The position numbers and the translations under genes were made by a program. A stretch of DNA of 64,000 nt. It comes from Mycolicibacterium porcinum. GTDB lineage: Bacteria > Actinomycetota > Actinomycetes > Mycobacteriales > Mycobacteriaceae. A model generated the notes under the pieces. The model was given only the letters and a program-made list of their open reading frames with translations, was not told where the DNA came from and ran no database searches. The DNA lies in the NCBI GenBank assembly GCA_001942045.1, contig MSTD01000001.1, positions 272,260-336,259 of the forward strand. Direction: 5' to 3'. Shown here in pieces: positions 1-8,392 of the stretch. Numbering within the stretch: the first letter of the stretch is position 1; each line of letters starts with the position of its first letter.

Positions 1-117
1 GATCAGCCAGCTGTGGCCGTCGAGCCGGGCCGGGGTCGGATCGACCGCGCCCGGGCAGCGCCGGGCCATCTGTGCCACGCACAGATTCGAGCCATAGGCG
101 AAGTACGGGTGACGCAT
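1..117 (-). CDS. Gamma-glutamylcyclotransferase-like protein (5' part, runs off the left edge)
   Basis: Reading the minus strand from the ATG at 117 gives 39 open codons up to the window edge. The N-terminus is MRHPYFAYGSNLCVAQM, and YFAYGSNL is the substrate-loop signature of the gamma-glutamylcyclotransferase (AIG2-like) fold, which releases 5-oxoproline from gamma-glutamyl compounds. The ATG directly follows the mntH stop codon (TGAATG), so the gene is probably translationally coupled to mntH. Only the N-terminal fragment is visible, so the subfamily cannot be decided. Confidence 0.75.
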   Translation of the reverse strand, partial: MRHPYFAYGSNLCVAQMARRCPGAVDPTPARLDGHSWLI

Positions 118-1344
118 TCAGCCTGTCACGGTCAGATAGATCAGCACCACATTGAGCACACTAATCAATCCGGCCACACTCCAGCCGAGGACGCTGGTGA
201 CACGGTGGTTGACGTCGTCGCCCATCAGCGTCGGGTTGCTGGTCAACCGCACCAGCGGGATCAGCGCCAGCGGTATCCCGAACGACAGCACCACCTGGGA
301 CAGCACCAGGGCTCGACTGGGGTCGACGCCGATGGCCAGCACGACCAGCGCCGGGATCAGGGTGACCATGCGGCGCAACAGAAGTGGGTAGGAGCGACGC
401 AACAGCCCCTGCATGATCATCGCGCCCGCATACGCGCCGACAGAGGTGGAGGCCAGGCCGGAGGCCAGCAGCCCGATGGCGAACAGCAGGGCAACCGTCG
501 GACCCAGGGTGTCGCGGACCGCGGCGTGGGCGCCCTCGATGGAGTCGGTGTTGTCGCGTCCCTGCAAGTTGGTGGCCGCGACCAGCAGCATGGCCAGGTT
601 CACCGCACCCGCCAGCAGCATCGCGAGTCCGACGTCGTAGCGCGTCACCCGCAGCAGACGTCGCCGCGCAGGACCCGGATCGGGGTGGCCGTGTCGATCG
701 CGGGCCAGGCCGGAATGCAGGTAGACCGCGTGTGGCATCACGGTGGCACCGAGCATCGCGGTGGCCAGCAGCAGGCTTTCGGTGCCCTGGAAGCGGGGGA
801 CCAGCCCGGCAGCCACCTCGGCCGCCGGGGGAGTCTCGACGAACAGACTGGTCAGGAAGCCGATCGCGATGATCATCAGCAGTCCGGTGATCACCCGCTC
901 GAAGACCCGTTGGCCCCGGCGGTTCTGCAGGCTCAGCAGCAGCAGCGAAACCGCCCCGGTGATGAGGCCGCCGAGCAACAGCGGCAGGTCGAACAAGAGG
1001 TGCAGCGCGATCGCCCCGCCCACGACTTCGGCGAGATCGGTTGCAACGGCTACCAATTCGGCCTGGATCCAGTAGGCGATGCGGGTCGGGGTGCGCGTGT
1101 GGTCGGCCACGACTTCGGGTAGGGAGCGACCGGTGACCAGCCCGAGCTTGGCCGAGAGGAACTGCACCAGGCCGGCCATCGCGTTGGCCACCACGATCAC
1201 CCAGACCAGCAAGTAGCCGAATTGGGCACCCGCGCTCACGTTGGCGGCGACGTTGCCCGGGTCGACGTAGGCGATCGCGGCGACGAATGCCGGCCCGAGC
1301 AACACCCAGCTCGGCGTCACGCGCGCCTTGGTGTCCTGTAACAA
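118..1344 (-). CDS. mntH: Nramp-family divalent metal (Mn2+) transporter MntH
   Basis: This 408-aa multi-spanning membrane protein belongs to the Nramp family, which imports Mn2+ or Fe2+ by proton symport. The DPGN motif lies in the first transmembrane segment (near residue 30) and the conserved MPHAVYLHS motif lies in the sixth; in characterised Nramps these motifs hold the metal ligands. The start is a TTG at 1344, supported by a purine-rich ribosome binding site (AAGGAAGAG) a few bases upstream. Its position next to the Rv0926c/Rv0927c pair matches M. tuberculosis Rv0924c. A DtxR-family-like box lies about 38 bp upstream, suggesting repression by metal. Confidence 0.93.
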   Translation of the reverse strand: MLQDTKARVTPSWVLLGPAFVAAIAYVDPGNVAANVSAGAQFGYLLVWVIVVANAMAGLVQFLSAKLGLVTGRSLPEVVADHTRTPTRIAYWIQAELVAVATDLAEVVGGAIALHLLFDLPLLLGGLITGAVSLLLLSLQNRRGQRVFERVITGLLMIIAIGFLTSLFVETPPAAEVAAGLVPRFQGTESLLLATAMLGATVMPHAVYLHSGLARDRHGHPDPGPARRRLLRVTRYDVGLAMLLAGAVNLAMLLVAATNLQGRDNTDSIEGAHAAVRDTLGPTVALLFAIGLLASGLASTSVGAYAGAMIMQGLLRRSYPLLLRRMVTLIPALVVLAIGVDPSRALVLSQVVLSFGIPLALIPLVRLTSNPTLMGDDVNHRVTSVLGWSVAGLISVLNVVLIYLTVTG

Positions 1345-1381
1345 CGGCTCTTCCTTCTATCCGGGTATTCGAATAGAAAAG

Positions 1382-1400
1382 TTAGGGTAGCCGAAACCTC
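1382..1400. promoter_or_regulatory. Possible MntR/IdeR-type metal box upstream of mntH
   Basis: The 19 bases starting TTAGGGTAGCCGAA match the remembered IdeR consensus TTAGGTTAGSCTWACCTWA at 14 of 19 positions. They lie in the mntH promoter region. A 10-bp palindrome, TATTCGAATA (1366-1375), sits between the box and the start. Manganese-dependent control by a DtxR-family protein is an inference from the gene context. Confidence 0.4.
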
Positions 1401-1434
1401 TCGGACAAGCCACGGCAGGGGCAGTGCAGGGACG

Positions 1435-1665
1435 TCACCACCCGATGCCGATGCCTCCGAAGCCGAACACCGGTCCGTACCAGGGGCCGTAGTTGTTCAG
1501 CGCAGGCGGGGAGGTCACGATCTGAGTGCTGCCGTTCGTCTGGCACTGCGTGGTGTTCGGTGACGTGTTGGTGCACTTGGGTGCGGCCGAGCCGGCCGGA
1601 GCCGTCAGAATCGCCAAGCACGGCACCGCAAGCAGTGCAGCCAGACACCGAACAACGTTCGTCAT
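1435..1665 (-). CDS. Small secreted mycobacterial protein
   Basis: This 76-aa protein has a typical Sec signal peptide: a hydrophobic stretch rich in Leu and Ala ending near TAPAGSAA, with likely cleavage after about residue 28. The mature part is about 48 residues, with two cysteines (Cys-Thr and Gln-Cys-Gln contexts) and an aromatic/glycine-rich tail ending FGFGGIGIGW. Short exported proteins of this kind are common in mycobacteria and mostly uncharacterised. It lies 90 bp upstream of mntH on the same strand. I do not recognise a function. Confidence 0.7.
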   Translation of the reverse strand: MTNVVRCLAALLAVPCLAILTAPAGSAAPKCTNTSPNTTQCQTNGSTQIVTSPPALNNYGPWYGPVFGFGGIGIGW

Positions 1666-1743
1666 GACCTACTCCGATCCTGGAGTAAGTCTACGTCCGA
1701 ACAGCCCTGTCAGCGCTGGTCAGAGCACGAAAAATTCGTCGCC

Positions 1744-2820
1744 CTAGCCCGCAGCGTACAAACCGCGACCGGTGATCAACGGCAGATCGAGTGTGGTCCG
1801 GATTCCCGGCTTGGCATCCACCACCGCGGGGATCGCGTTCACCACCCGTGCCGCCGTCGCCACCAAGCCCGCATGGTTGTGGTCACCATTCGGGCTACTC
1901 AGACGCAGGTCCAGCGTGTACGACGGTTCGCCCGTCACCACCACTCGGTATGAACCGCCTTCTTGGGCCGGCTGGGGCCACTCGGGGCACAGGTCGTCGC
2001 GCAGCCGCGTCACGTGCTCGAGCACCACCGCGGCCTTGCCGTCGCGCATACCGCGCACCTCGAACCGCAGTGCGGCGGTGGTGCCGGCCGGGATGTGCCC
2101 GGCCGCGATGTCGAAGTCCTCCGGTGCCGGGACCCGGGTGTGCTCCTCGGTCACTTCGTCGAGTTCGATGCCGAGACCGGCGGCCAGCTGGCGCACCACC
2201 GAACCCCAGGCCAGGGTGAGCACCCCGGGTTGCAGCAGCATCGGGGTCTCGTCGATCGGCTTGCCGAAGCCCATCACGTCGAACATCACCGCAGCGCTGT
2301 TGTAGGTCGCGTAGTCGACGATCTCCATGCACCGGATCTGCTCGATCTGCTGGCAGGTGCCGGCGAGGGCAAGGGGCAGAAGGTCATTCGCGAAGCCGGG
2401 GTCGATGCCGTTGACGAAGATGCTGGCCCCGCCCGCCTCGGCGGCGGCCTCGATGGGCTCGATCAGCTCCGCCGGAAGCACCCGCCAGGGGTATTGCAGG
2501 AACACCGCGGAGCTGGCCACCACATTGACACCGGCCGCCAGGATGCGCCGGTAGTCCTCAAGGGCCTCGGGCAGCCGGTTGTCGGCCAGGGCGGTGTACA
2601 CCACGCAGTCCGGCTTGGCGGCCAGGATCACGTCGAGATCGTCGGTGGCTAGGACACCGGTCGAAACATCAAGGCCGGCAAGCTCTCCGGCGTCCTTGCC
2701 GGCCTTGGCCGACGATGACACCCAGACACCGGTGAGCTCGTAGTCCGGATTGGTGACGAGCTGCTTGAGCGCATGCTTGCCGACGTTTCCGGTGCCGACC
2801 GCAGCTACGCGAATAGTCAT
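1744..2820 (-). CDS. NAD(P)-binding dihydrodipicolinate reductase-like oxidoreductase (Rv0926c-like)
   Basis: This 358-aa protein opens with a Rossmann motif, VGTGNVGKHAL, after a short beta strand. Its architecture is that of DapB-like or amine-dehydrogenase-like enzymes: an N-terminal nucleotide domain followed by a mixed alpha/beta catalytic domain. The substrate is unknown. The start ATG at 2820 has a strong GAGGAGA site and lies 8 bp after the stop of the upstream SDR gene, so the two form an operon. The same pair occurs as Rv0926c/Rv0927c in M. tuberculosis. A KstR-like site upstream of the operon hints at a role linked to steroid or lipid catabolism, which is inference. Confidence 0.8.
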   Translation of the reverse strand: MTIRVAAVGTGNVGKHALKQLVTNPDYELTGVWVSSSAKAGKDAGELAGLDVSTGVLATDDLDVILAAKPDCVVYTALADNRLPEALEDYRRILAAGVNVVASSAVFLQYPWRVLPAELIEPIEAAAEAGGASIFVNGIDPGFANDLLPLALAGTCQQIEQIRCMEIVDYATYNSAAVMFDVMGFGKPIDETPMLLQPGVLTLAWGSVVRQLAAGLGIELDEVTEEHTRVPAPEDFDIAAGHIPAGTTAALRFEVRGMRDGKAAVVLEHVTRLRDDLCPEWPQPAQEGGSYRVVVTGEPSYTLDLRLSSPNGDHNHAGLVATAARVVNAIPAVVDAKPGIRTTLDLPLITGRGLYAAG

Positions 2821-2828
2821 TCTTCTCC

Positions 2829-3620
2829 TCAGAGGTCCGGGATGGGCAGGTCGAGATTGGGCATGTTCAGGCCACCGTCGACCTCGAGCACCTTGCCGGT
2901 CAGGTAGCTACCGGCCGGCGACGCGAGGTACACCGCGGCGGCGGCGATATCGGCCGGATCACCGAGCCTGCGCAGCGGGGTCGCTTTCTCCATCGGGTCT
3001 CGCAGCGCGTCGTTGGACGCGACGATGTCGAGCGCGGAGGTCAGGATCGAGCCGGGCGCGATCGCGTTGACGCGGATACGCGGGCACAGATCCAATGCCG
3101 ACAGCCGGGTGTAGTGGGCAAGAGCGGCCTTCGCGGTGCCGTACGCGGCGAACCCGCGCCCGGCCAGGCGTCCCACCGTGGAGGTGATGTTGATGATGCT
3201 GCCGCCGCCGGAGTGCTCGAGCATCAGCGGCACCGCGGCACTGGTCAGGGCATGCGCCGTCGACACGTTGAAGGTGAACGCGTCGCGCAGATCTTTGGTG
3301 GACGTGTTCAGCAGCGGCGCCGGCATCGTGCCGCCGACGTTGTTGACGACGATGTCTAGTTTCCCGAATGCCTCCACGGCAGCGGCCGCGAGTTCGGCGG
3401 TGGCCTCGGGGTGGGCCAGGTCGGCGACGACGACATGAGCCCGCCGCCCGGTCTCGGCGATCTGGCTTGCCACCTCGTCGAGCTGGGTTTGTGTCCGGGC
3501 CGCGATGAGCACGTCGGCGCCCGCTTCCGCGAATGCCAGTGCGGTCGCCGCGCCAAGGCCGCGTCCGGCCCCGGTGACGATCGCGACCTTGTCGTCCAAT
3601 CGGAATCTATCGAGAATCAC
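2829..3620 (-). CDS. Short-chain dehydrogenase/reductase (Rv0927c-like)
   Basis: This 263-aa classical SDR uses NAD(P)(H) to oxidise or reduce a hydroxyl or keto group. The cofactor motif GAGRGLG lies near residues 17-23, NNVGG lies mid-protein, and the catalytic pair appears in the YGTAKAA motif (Tyr and Lys spaced by three). It ends with a VDGG segment typical of FabG-like SDRs. The start is a GTG at 3620. It is the first gene of a two-gene operon with the DapB-like gene downstream. The substrate cannot be read from sequence; the KstR-like box 65 bp upstream suggests a sterol-derived compound. Confidence 0.88.
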   Translation of the reverse strand: MILDRFRLDDKVAIVTGAGRGLGAATALAFAEAGADVLIAARTQTQLDEVASQIAETGRRAHVVVADLAHPEATAELAAAAVEAFGKLDIVVNNVGGTMPAPLLNTSTKDLRDAFTFNVSTAHALTSAAVPLMLEHSGGGSIINITSTVGRLAGRGFAAYGTAKAALAHYTRLSALDLCPRIRVNAIAPGSILTSALDIVASNDALRDPMEKATPLRRLGDPADIAAAAVYLASPAGSYLTGKVLEVDGGLNMPNLDLPIPDL

Positions 3621-3684
3621 ATACGCTCCGTTCCCTAGTCGGGCGCCACGCTAGCAGTGCGCGTGGGCCGCCGTGGGCTGTTTC

Positions 3685-3698
3685 TGAAACACGTTCTA
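3685..3698. promoter_or_regulatory. Predicted KstR operator
   Basis: TGAAACACGTTCTA matches the published KstR consensus TNNAACNNGTTNNA at every fixed position. It lies 65 bp upstream of the SDR/DapB-like operon. KstR is the TetR-family repressor of cholesterol catabolism in mycobacteria. It is one of three such sites in this window. Confidence 0.6.
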
Positions 3699-3931
3699 GT
3701 TATCGCGGCTCCGCTGGATGTCACCGCGCCGCATATTCATCGACACCTCGGATTTCAGTCAATATCAAGCAGGAATCCGAGATTTAAGCCCCTCTCGGAT
3801 TCCCGAGCTCCGCGCGGGGTTCCCCATCGAAGCGCTCAACGACACGCATGCCGGGCGCGTTGCCCAAAGGCCCGCCGCGGCCGGGCTGACGGGCGCACAA
3901 TTGAAGGGTCAGTTCAACGTGGGGAGCCGCG

Positions 3932-4408
3932 ATGACCCAGCAGCGATACGACTTCTTCGGCGATGTTTTCGCGCGGTACTTCAGTCCCGAGGTCGACCGA
4001 TACCCGTCGACGGCGGGCACCCTCGTTCACCGCCTGCTTGCCTGCACCGATGACTTGCAGGACCGGTTGGCCCAGGCCCGGCTGGCGGCGGAGGTGTGGG
4101 GTGAGGAGGAGTTGGGTCACCCCGGCCACGTGCACCCGGCGTCGGAGTTGTTCGTCATCACCCAGTGCGGGCTGATGTACGGCGCCCGGTTCGCCGACGC
4201 CCGGCACGGGCTGTATTACCTGGCCACCCCGCACGCGATGTTCGACGCGTTCGTCGACCAGATCGAGCACACGGCGTTGCGTCCGGGCACGGTGGTCGCG
4301 GTGGATCGTCGGTGCAGTCATGACCTCGAATCCGCTCATCCCATGGATGCGGCGCTGCGCCGCATCCTCGACGAACACGAGGCCTTGCGCGTCGACGTGA
4401 GCGTCTGA
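3932..4408 (+). CDS. Conserved hypothetical protein
   Basis: This 158-aa soluble protein has no signal peptide or membrane segment. The ATG at 3932 is preceded by GGGGAG at a good distance. Histidine-containing segments (GHPGHVHPASEL near residues 63-74 and CSHDLESAHP near 127-136) could bind metal, but I do not recognise a family. The 310 bp upstream hold the KstR-like site of the divergent operon and no other gene. Codon use is like that of its neighbours and the frame is open throughout, so it is probably a real gene. Confidence 0.6.
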   Translation: MTQQRYDFFGDVFARYFSPEVDRYPSTAGTLVHRLLACTDDLQDRLAQARLAAEVWGEEELGHPGHVHPASELFVITQCGLMYGARFADARHGLYYLATPHAMFDAFVDQIEHTALRPGTVVAVDRRCSHDLESAHPMDAALRRILDEHEALRVDVSV

Positions 4409-4562
4409 CAACGCCAAGCGGGTCTCCATGTTAACGCCGCATTGCGGCGGCATTCACTGTGTGTTAACCGGTGTGGATTCGGTATGAGATTGTCCGACAA
4501 CGGAATTCGGCGATTTAGGTTGGCTCCACTTCATCAAAAACCGGAAGGACGGGCTGAACCCA

Positions 4563-4886
4563 GTGAAACGAAACGTGAGAAGCGCGTGTATCGCCGGCGC
4601 CGAGCTGTGTGTGCTCGGGGCAGCGTTCGCCACGCCCGCAGCTGCCGCGCCCACCGAGTCCACAGCGAGTCAGACCATCAGTGAGCTCGAAAGTCAGGGC
4701 TATCGAGTGATCTTGAGCAAAGTGGGCACCAAAGCGATCGATGACTGCACCGTGAGTGCAGTGCGCCAAGGGCGTTCGGTCACCGGGCCGCAGATACCCG
4801 TTGGCGCCGCGGGCATCACGTCGTTCAATCCCGGGCAGAACCTGCAGTACACAACGGTGTACGTGGATCTGGATTGCCGCCGCTGA
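4563..4886 (+). CDS. Small secreted protein, paralogue of the protein at 19019-19312
   Basis: This 107-aa protein starts at a GTG, with GGAAGGA about 13 bases upstream. A signal peptide ends in an Ala-rich segment (ATPAAAAP). The mature part, about 75 residues, shows the pattern SQTISELESQGYRVI, then KAIDDCTVSAVRQG, then YVDLDC. The same pattern (AEQTVKSLQTSGYHVI, ANCTVLGVRPG, YVDVAC) occurs in the second protein in this window, including two spaced cysteines that could form a disulfide. The family is common and uncharacterised in mycobacteria. It converges with the Ku gene with only 1 bp between the ends. Confidence 0.75.
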   Translation: MKRNVRSACIAGAELCVLGAAFATPAAAAPTESTASQTISELESQGYRVILSKVGTKAIDDCTVSAVRQGRSVTGPQIPVGAAGITSFNPGQNLQYTTVYVDLDCRR

Positions 4887-4887
4887 C

Positions 4888-5763
4888 CTACTTCTTGGCC
4901 GCTGCTTTCTTGGCGGGCGCCTTCTTGGCCGCCTTTTTCGCGGGGGCCTTCTTGGCCGGCTCCTTGGCCGCGCCGCCGCGCGCCTTCACGCTGGCTTCGA
5001 GTTTGGCCAGCAGATCCGACACGTCCTCGGTCTCGTCGAGCTCGGTGGGCTGTTCTTCGACCGAGAAAGCTTCTCCGCCTTCGAGTTTGGCCTGGACCAG
5101 CTCATGCAGCTGTTCCTGGTAGTCGTCGCGGAACTGGTCGGGTTTGAAGTCGTCGGTCATCGACTCGACGACCTGACCGGCCATCTTCAGCTCGGCCGGT
5201 TTGATCTCGACTTCCTTGTCCAGCACCGGGAAGTCGGGATCGCGGATCTCGTCGGGCCAGAGAAGGGTGTGGATCACCATGACGTTGCGCTTGCTGAAAT
5301 CCTTGACGCGCAACGCCGCCAGCCGCGTCTTGTTGCGGAGCGAGAAGTGCACGATGGCCACCCGCTCGGTTTCGGCGAGGGTCTTGGCCAACAACACGTA
5401 GGACTTCGACGACTTGGAGTCGGGCTCGAGGAAATAGCTCTTGTCGTACATCAACGGGTCGAGCTGGTCGGCCGGGATGAACTCGACCACCTCGATTTCG
5501 CGGCTGCGTTCCTCAGGCAGCGTGGCGATGTCCTCGTCGGTGATCACCACCATCTGGCCGTCGTCGGATTCGAACGCCTTGTTGATGTCACGGAACTCGA
5601 CGACCTCGCCACAAACTTCGCAAACCCGCTTGTAGCGGATGCGCCCGTTGTCCTTGGCGTGGACCTGGTGGAACTTGATGTCGTGGTCCTCGGTCGCGCT
5701 GTAGACCTTGACCGGCACGTTCACCAGGCCGAAGGCGATCGAACCCTTCCAGATGGATCGCAT
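4888..5763 (-). CDS. mku: DNA end-binding protein Ku (non-homologous end joining)
   Basis: This 291-aa bacterial Ku homodimerises into a ring that threads onto double-strand ends and recruits LigD. The start was set at the ATG at 5763 because MRSIWKGSIAFGLVNVPVKV is the canonical N-terminus; the frame stays open for another 71 unrelated codons upstream. The core Ku beta-barrel follows. The C-terminus is a lysine/alanine tail of repeated KKAPAKKAA units, as in mycobacterial Ku (Rv0937c), where such tails bind DNA and affect recruitment of LigD. LigD itself lies at 12204 in this window, with several intervening genes instead of being adjacent. Confidence 0.97.
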   Translation of the reverse strand: MRSIWKGSIAFGLVNVPVKVYSATEDHDIKFHQVHAKDNGRIRYKRVCEVCGEVVEFRDINKAFESDDGQMVVITDEDIATLPEERSREIEVVEFIPADQLDPLMYDKSYFLEPDSKSSKSYVLLAKTLAETERVAIVHFSLRNKTRLAALRVKDFSKRNVMVIHTLLWPDEIRDPDFPVLDKEVEIKPAELKMAGQVVESMTDDFKPDQFRDDYQEQLHELVQAKLEGGEAFSVEEQPTELDETEDVSDLLAKLEASVKARGGAAKEPAKKAPAKKAAKKAPAKKAAAKK

Positions 5764-5926
5764 AACGCCAGTATGGCCCAAGGAGCTACCTGCGGACGAT
5801 ATTGCGGGTCCAACGCGGAAGCCGACGCATATTGCCCGTGTGACGCATCTACGACCGAGTACGACGAAATGGCTGCGCCGAATACTGTCGGCTGCAGCCA
5901 TTCCGCCGCTCTCGAATGAGCGAGGA

Positions 5927-7375
5927 TCAGTCGGTGGTGTCACCTGCCGTCGGACTGCTGGTGTCGGCGCCTCCACTCACGCTCTTGAGTCCGCTTTCGA
6001 CCCGTTTCTGAACCGCGGTGAAGCCCTGCTTGACGCGCTTGGCAGTGTCCTGCGCCGCGGTGCGCAGTTGCTGGCCGGCTCGGGTGGAGCTGGTGCCGGC
6101 CTTGCCGGGTACCGCCTTGTTGCCGTTGGTCAGGTCGGTGGCACCGGCAGAGGAGTTGAGCGAATTGGCGCCGGTCTTACTTTCATCGCGCCCAATTCTC
6201 TCGGCGTCCACACCATCTGCTGGTGACGACGACTCCTCGACCAGTGCGGTGTTGGGGACGGTTTCGGGCGACGCAGACGACGGAGAAGGCAGCGCGGCCG
6301 GTTGGTCCTTGGTACCAAGCGCCGACAGCGTGCTCGGCGTGGCGGTGTTTGGCTCGGTCTCGATCTTCGGGAAGGTGAGGTGGGTCAGCGGATTACCGTC
6401 GCCATCCCATCCGATCGCCCCCGCGACTATCTGCGACAGGCTCGCCAGCGCCCCGATGGGTCCGACCGGCACGCCCGGAGCCTTCAGGGTGAAGGGGAAG
6501 CCCAACGCATTGGTCGTGATCGCTAGGTCGAGGGAACTGAAGATCGAGCCACCGATGCCGGGTTCGCCGACCATCGGGCCGACGGGCACCGTGTTTACCG
6601 TGGCCCCGGGGCTGAGTAACCCGCCGAACGCGATCCCCAGCTTGTCGAAGGTGGTGCCTTCCGGCAGCACGCCCGCTCCGTTGATCACCGGCAACAGCAC
6701 GTCGAGATTGAGGGTGGCCCCGTTGAGGAAGCCGTCAACGACGTTGGCGGGCAGATTGAGCAGATCCCCGGCCATGATGCTGTTGAGGGCTGCCACACCC
6801 GGGCTCACCAGCGGTCCGGCAAAACCGATCAGGACACCGCTGAGCGGCGACGCCAGGAAATGGACCAGCGGGGTGACGAACTCAGGTGTCCCCTCCGGCA
6901 GGAAAGTCGGCAAGAGCGCAACGATGAGCGTGTGCACTGCATCGTTGCTCAGCGCCAAGACCGGGACCAAACCGGGGTCGTTGATGTCATCGGGCAGGCC
7001 CTGCATCGTGGCCCATGAGAACGCCTTCTCCAGATTGCCGCCGATCGTCTCGAAGACGGTGCCGATGCTGGCCGGGTCATTGAGAACATCTCCCATGTAC
7101 CCGACCTGGTTGACGATGACCTGCTGCAGTGCCGTAGCGGGGGCTTCGAAGGAGACGTCAGCGAGTGTGGTGGCGTTGTCGGAAGCGGTGTTGAACACCT
7201 CGACCCATCGGGCGAGGAAATCCGCTTCGGCCGTGAGCCCTACTTGGGTGGTGGCGACCCTAGGGACCTGGATGTCGGGCGGAACCGGCGGGGCGATGAC
7301 GGGTGTGGCGGCGAGGATGCCGGCTCCAACCAGCGCGATTCCGGCGGTGGTAAAGGGACGAAGTGATGCATGCAT
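5927..7375 (-). CDS. Outer membrane porin GjpA-like / mycobacterial secreted repeat-family protein
   Basis: This 482-aa exported protein begins MHASLRPFTTAGIALVGAG, the N-terminus shared by the mycobacterial family usually labelled GjpA after a Gordonia porin. A signal-like hydrophobic segment (residues 10-30) is followed by a PDIQVPRV segment, then a long region with family hallmarks (LPANVVDGFLNGATLNLDVL, LLSPGATVNTVPVGP, GVPVGPIGALASLSQIV). The last 130 residues are low-complexity Ser/Thr/Ala-rich, ending in a lysine-containing helix. The ATG at 7375 has an AGGGGG site. Porin activity is by name only. A degraded partial copy lies directly upstream (7515-7659). Confidence 0.65.
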   Translation of the reverse strand: MHASLRPFTTAGIALVGAGILAATPVIAPPVPPDIQVPRVATTQVGLTAEADFLARWVEVFNTASDNATTLADVSFEAPATALQQVIVNQVGYMGDVLNDPASIGTVFETIGGNLEKAFSWATMQGLPDDINDPGLVPVLALSNDAVHTLIVALLPTFLPEGTPEFVTPLVHFLASPLSGVLIGFAGPLVSPGVAALNSIMAGDLLNLPANVVDGFLNGATLNLDVLLPVINGAGVLPEGTTFDKLGIAFGGLLSPGATVNTVPVGPMVGEPGIGGSIFSSLDLAITTNALGFPFTLKAPGVPVGPIGALASLSQIVAGAIGWDGDGNPLTHLTFPKIETEPNTATPSTLSALGTKDQPAALPSPSSASPETVPNTALVEESSSPADGVDAERIGRDESKTGANSLNSSAGATDLTNGNKAVPGKAGTSSTRAGQQLRTAAQDTAKRVKQGFTAVQKRVESGLKSVSGGADTSSPTAGDTTD

Positions 7376-7463
7376 GTGAAACCCCCTGAGAGCGTGCTTG
7401 AGACGCGGTGGAACATGCCCACCGGTGGACTGCGAACGAAACGACGCGAAGGCAGAGTTAGGT

Positions 7464-7507
7464 GGTTGGCCCCCTTCGGTTTTCAGTCGGGGAGAAGGGG
7501 GCCAACC
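7464..7507 (-). terminator. Perfect 14-bp inverted repeat, terminator-like
   Basis: The arms 7464-7477 (GGTTGGCCCCCTTC) and 7494-7507 are perfect reverse complements around a 16-nt loop. There is no T-run on either side. On the minus strand the hairpin follows the gjpA remnant and precedes the intact gjpA promoter, so it may be the old transcription stop of the lost copy. Confidence 0.6.
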
Positions 7508-7514
7508 GGAATCA

Positions 7515-7659
7515 CCGTGGGGGCCGTGGGCTAGAACCCACAGTGACTCAGCTTGGTTTGCCGGAGGACCGGTCTCGTGGTGCCGATGTCAGCTGAGCGC
7601 AGTTATGGGCTCGACCGGCTGGAACCGGTGGTCGCATAGGGGTGGAGTGCTTGATGCAT
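7515..7659 (-). pseudogene. Degraded N-terminal remnant of a second gjpA-like gene
   Basis: From the ATG at 7659 the minus strand reads MHQALHPYATTGSSRSSP and then stops. This aligns with MHASLRPFTTAG of the intact protein at 7375. After a shift of frame, the segments EPITAL and DIGTTRPVL resemble the family's post-signal region (PVIAPP...DIQVPRV). Homology also extends upstream: 7660-7702 resembles 7376-7413, including the GGGGG ribosome site and a shared AACAT further out. The remnant has lost nearly all of the gene (the intact copy has 482 codons) but keeps its 5' region and a hairpin at the other end. It reads as an internally deleted tandem duplicate. Confidence 0.65.
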
Positions 7660-7705
7660 TTACGAACCCCCTTGAGGGTGTGATCTAGGACACGGCAAAA
7701 CATAT

Positions 7706-8392
7706 CCTGAGAAGAACCTGAGCTGTCGGACATTCGGCAAATAAATTGTGCGCGTCAATTGTTGGCGAAGGATCGGAACGGCGTTCTCGGAAGTAGTGGC
7801 AGGTCCGTCGGCTGGTGCAGGTGGGTCAGCAAACTAGACTCGTTCGCGAAGTGGTTGCGCGTGCAACGACGTGTTCGGGCAACGTCAACCGACAGTAAGT
7901 TGCCATGAGTAGCAATAGTTGTATTTAACCAGCATATATATGAGACAAGCCATTAGCTGATACTGCGCGACACGCCGGGTGAAAGCGGTCGGATGTGACA
8001 TGAACCTGTTCAGTCACCCAAAAAGGGTGACCTCGTGGGGCCGGCTCATCGGGCGCATTTGCGCTACGTCAACCGAATGGTTGGCGCGACGTTGACAGCG
8101 TGGCCTTCGGTGGCCAGCTAATTACGCATGGAACGAGTGCATTTGAAACTGAACAAACTCAATTGATCGTTCAGTCGGTTGTGTCCGCTGGGCAAAGTGA
8201 GCGAGCCGATCTATGAATGCAACTTTGTTCACGTGACCGTCGCCGATGTCCTTGGCGCATCGGCGCGAACTGCGTTGTCCGGCAAGGACTCTGCCTCGCT
8301 AGTCAAAGGCCGAACTCGCTGCAGTGCCGACGCCTCGGCGACGGCGGACAGCAACGAACTTCGGTCTCGTGCAGGTGAATTGGGTCTGGCTG
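7706..8392. other. Long intergenic region without a recognisable gene
   Basis: About 690 bp between the gjpA remnant and the PPOX-fold gene. It is visibly richer in A and T than its surroundings (for example AGCATATATATGAG near 7931). Frames here are short or lack a plausible ribosome site and family resemblance. It may hold promoters for the gjpA locus or decayed sequence; nothing further can be supported. Confidence 0.5.

Noticed and set aside
13..1122. Plus-strand open frame of about 369 codons opposite mntH
   Set aside because: Composition is Gln/His/Arg-rich and it is antisense to a clear Nramp gene.
5764..5976. N-terminal extension of Ku by 71 codons
   Set aside because: Ku proteins begin at MRSIWKGS; the extension has no homology and covers the promoter region.
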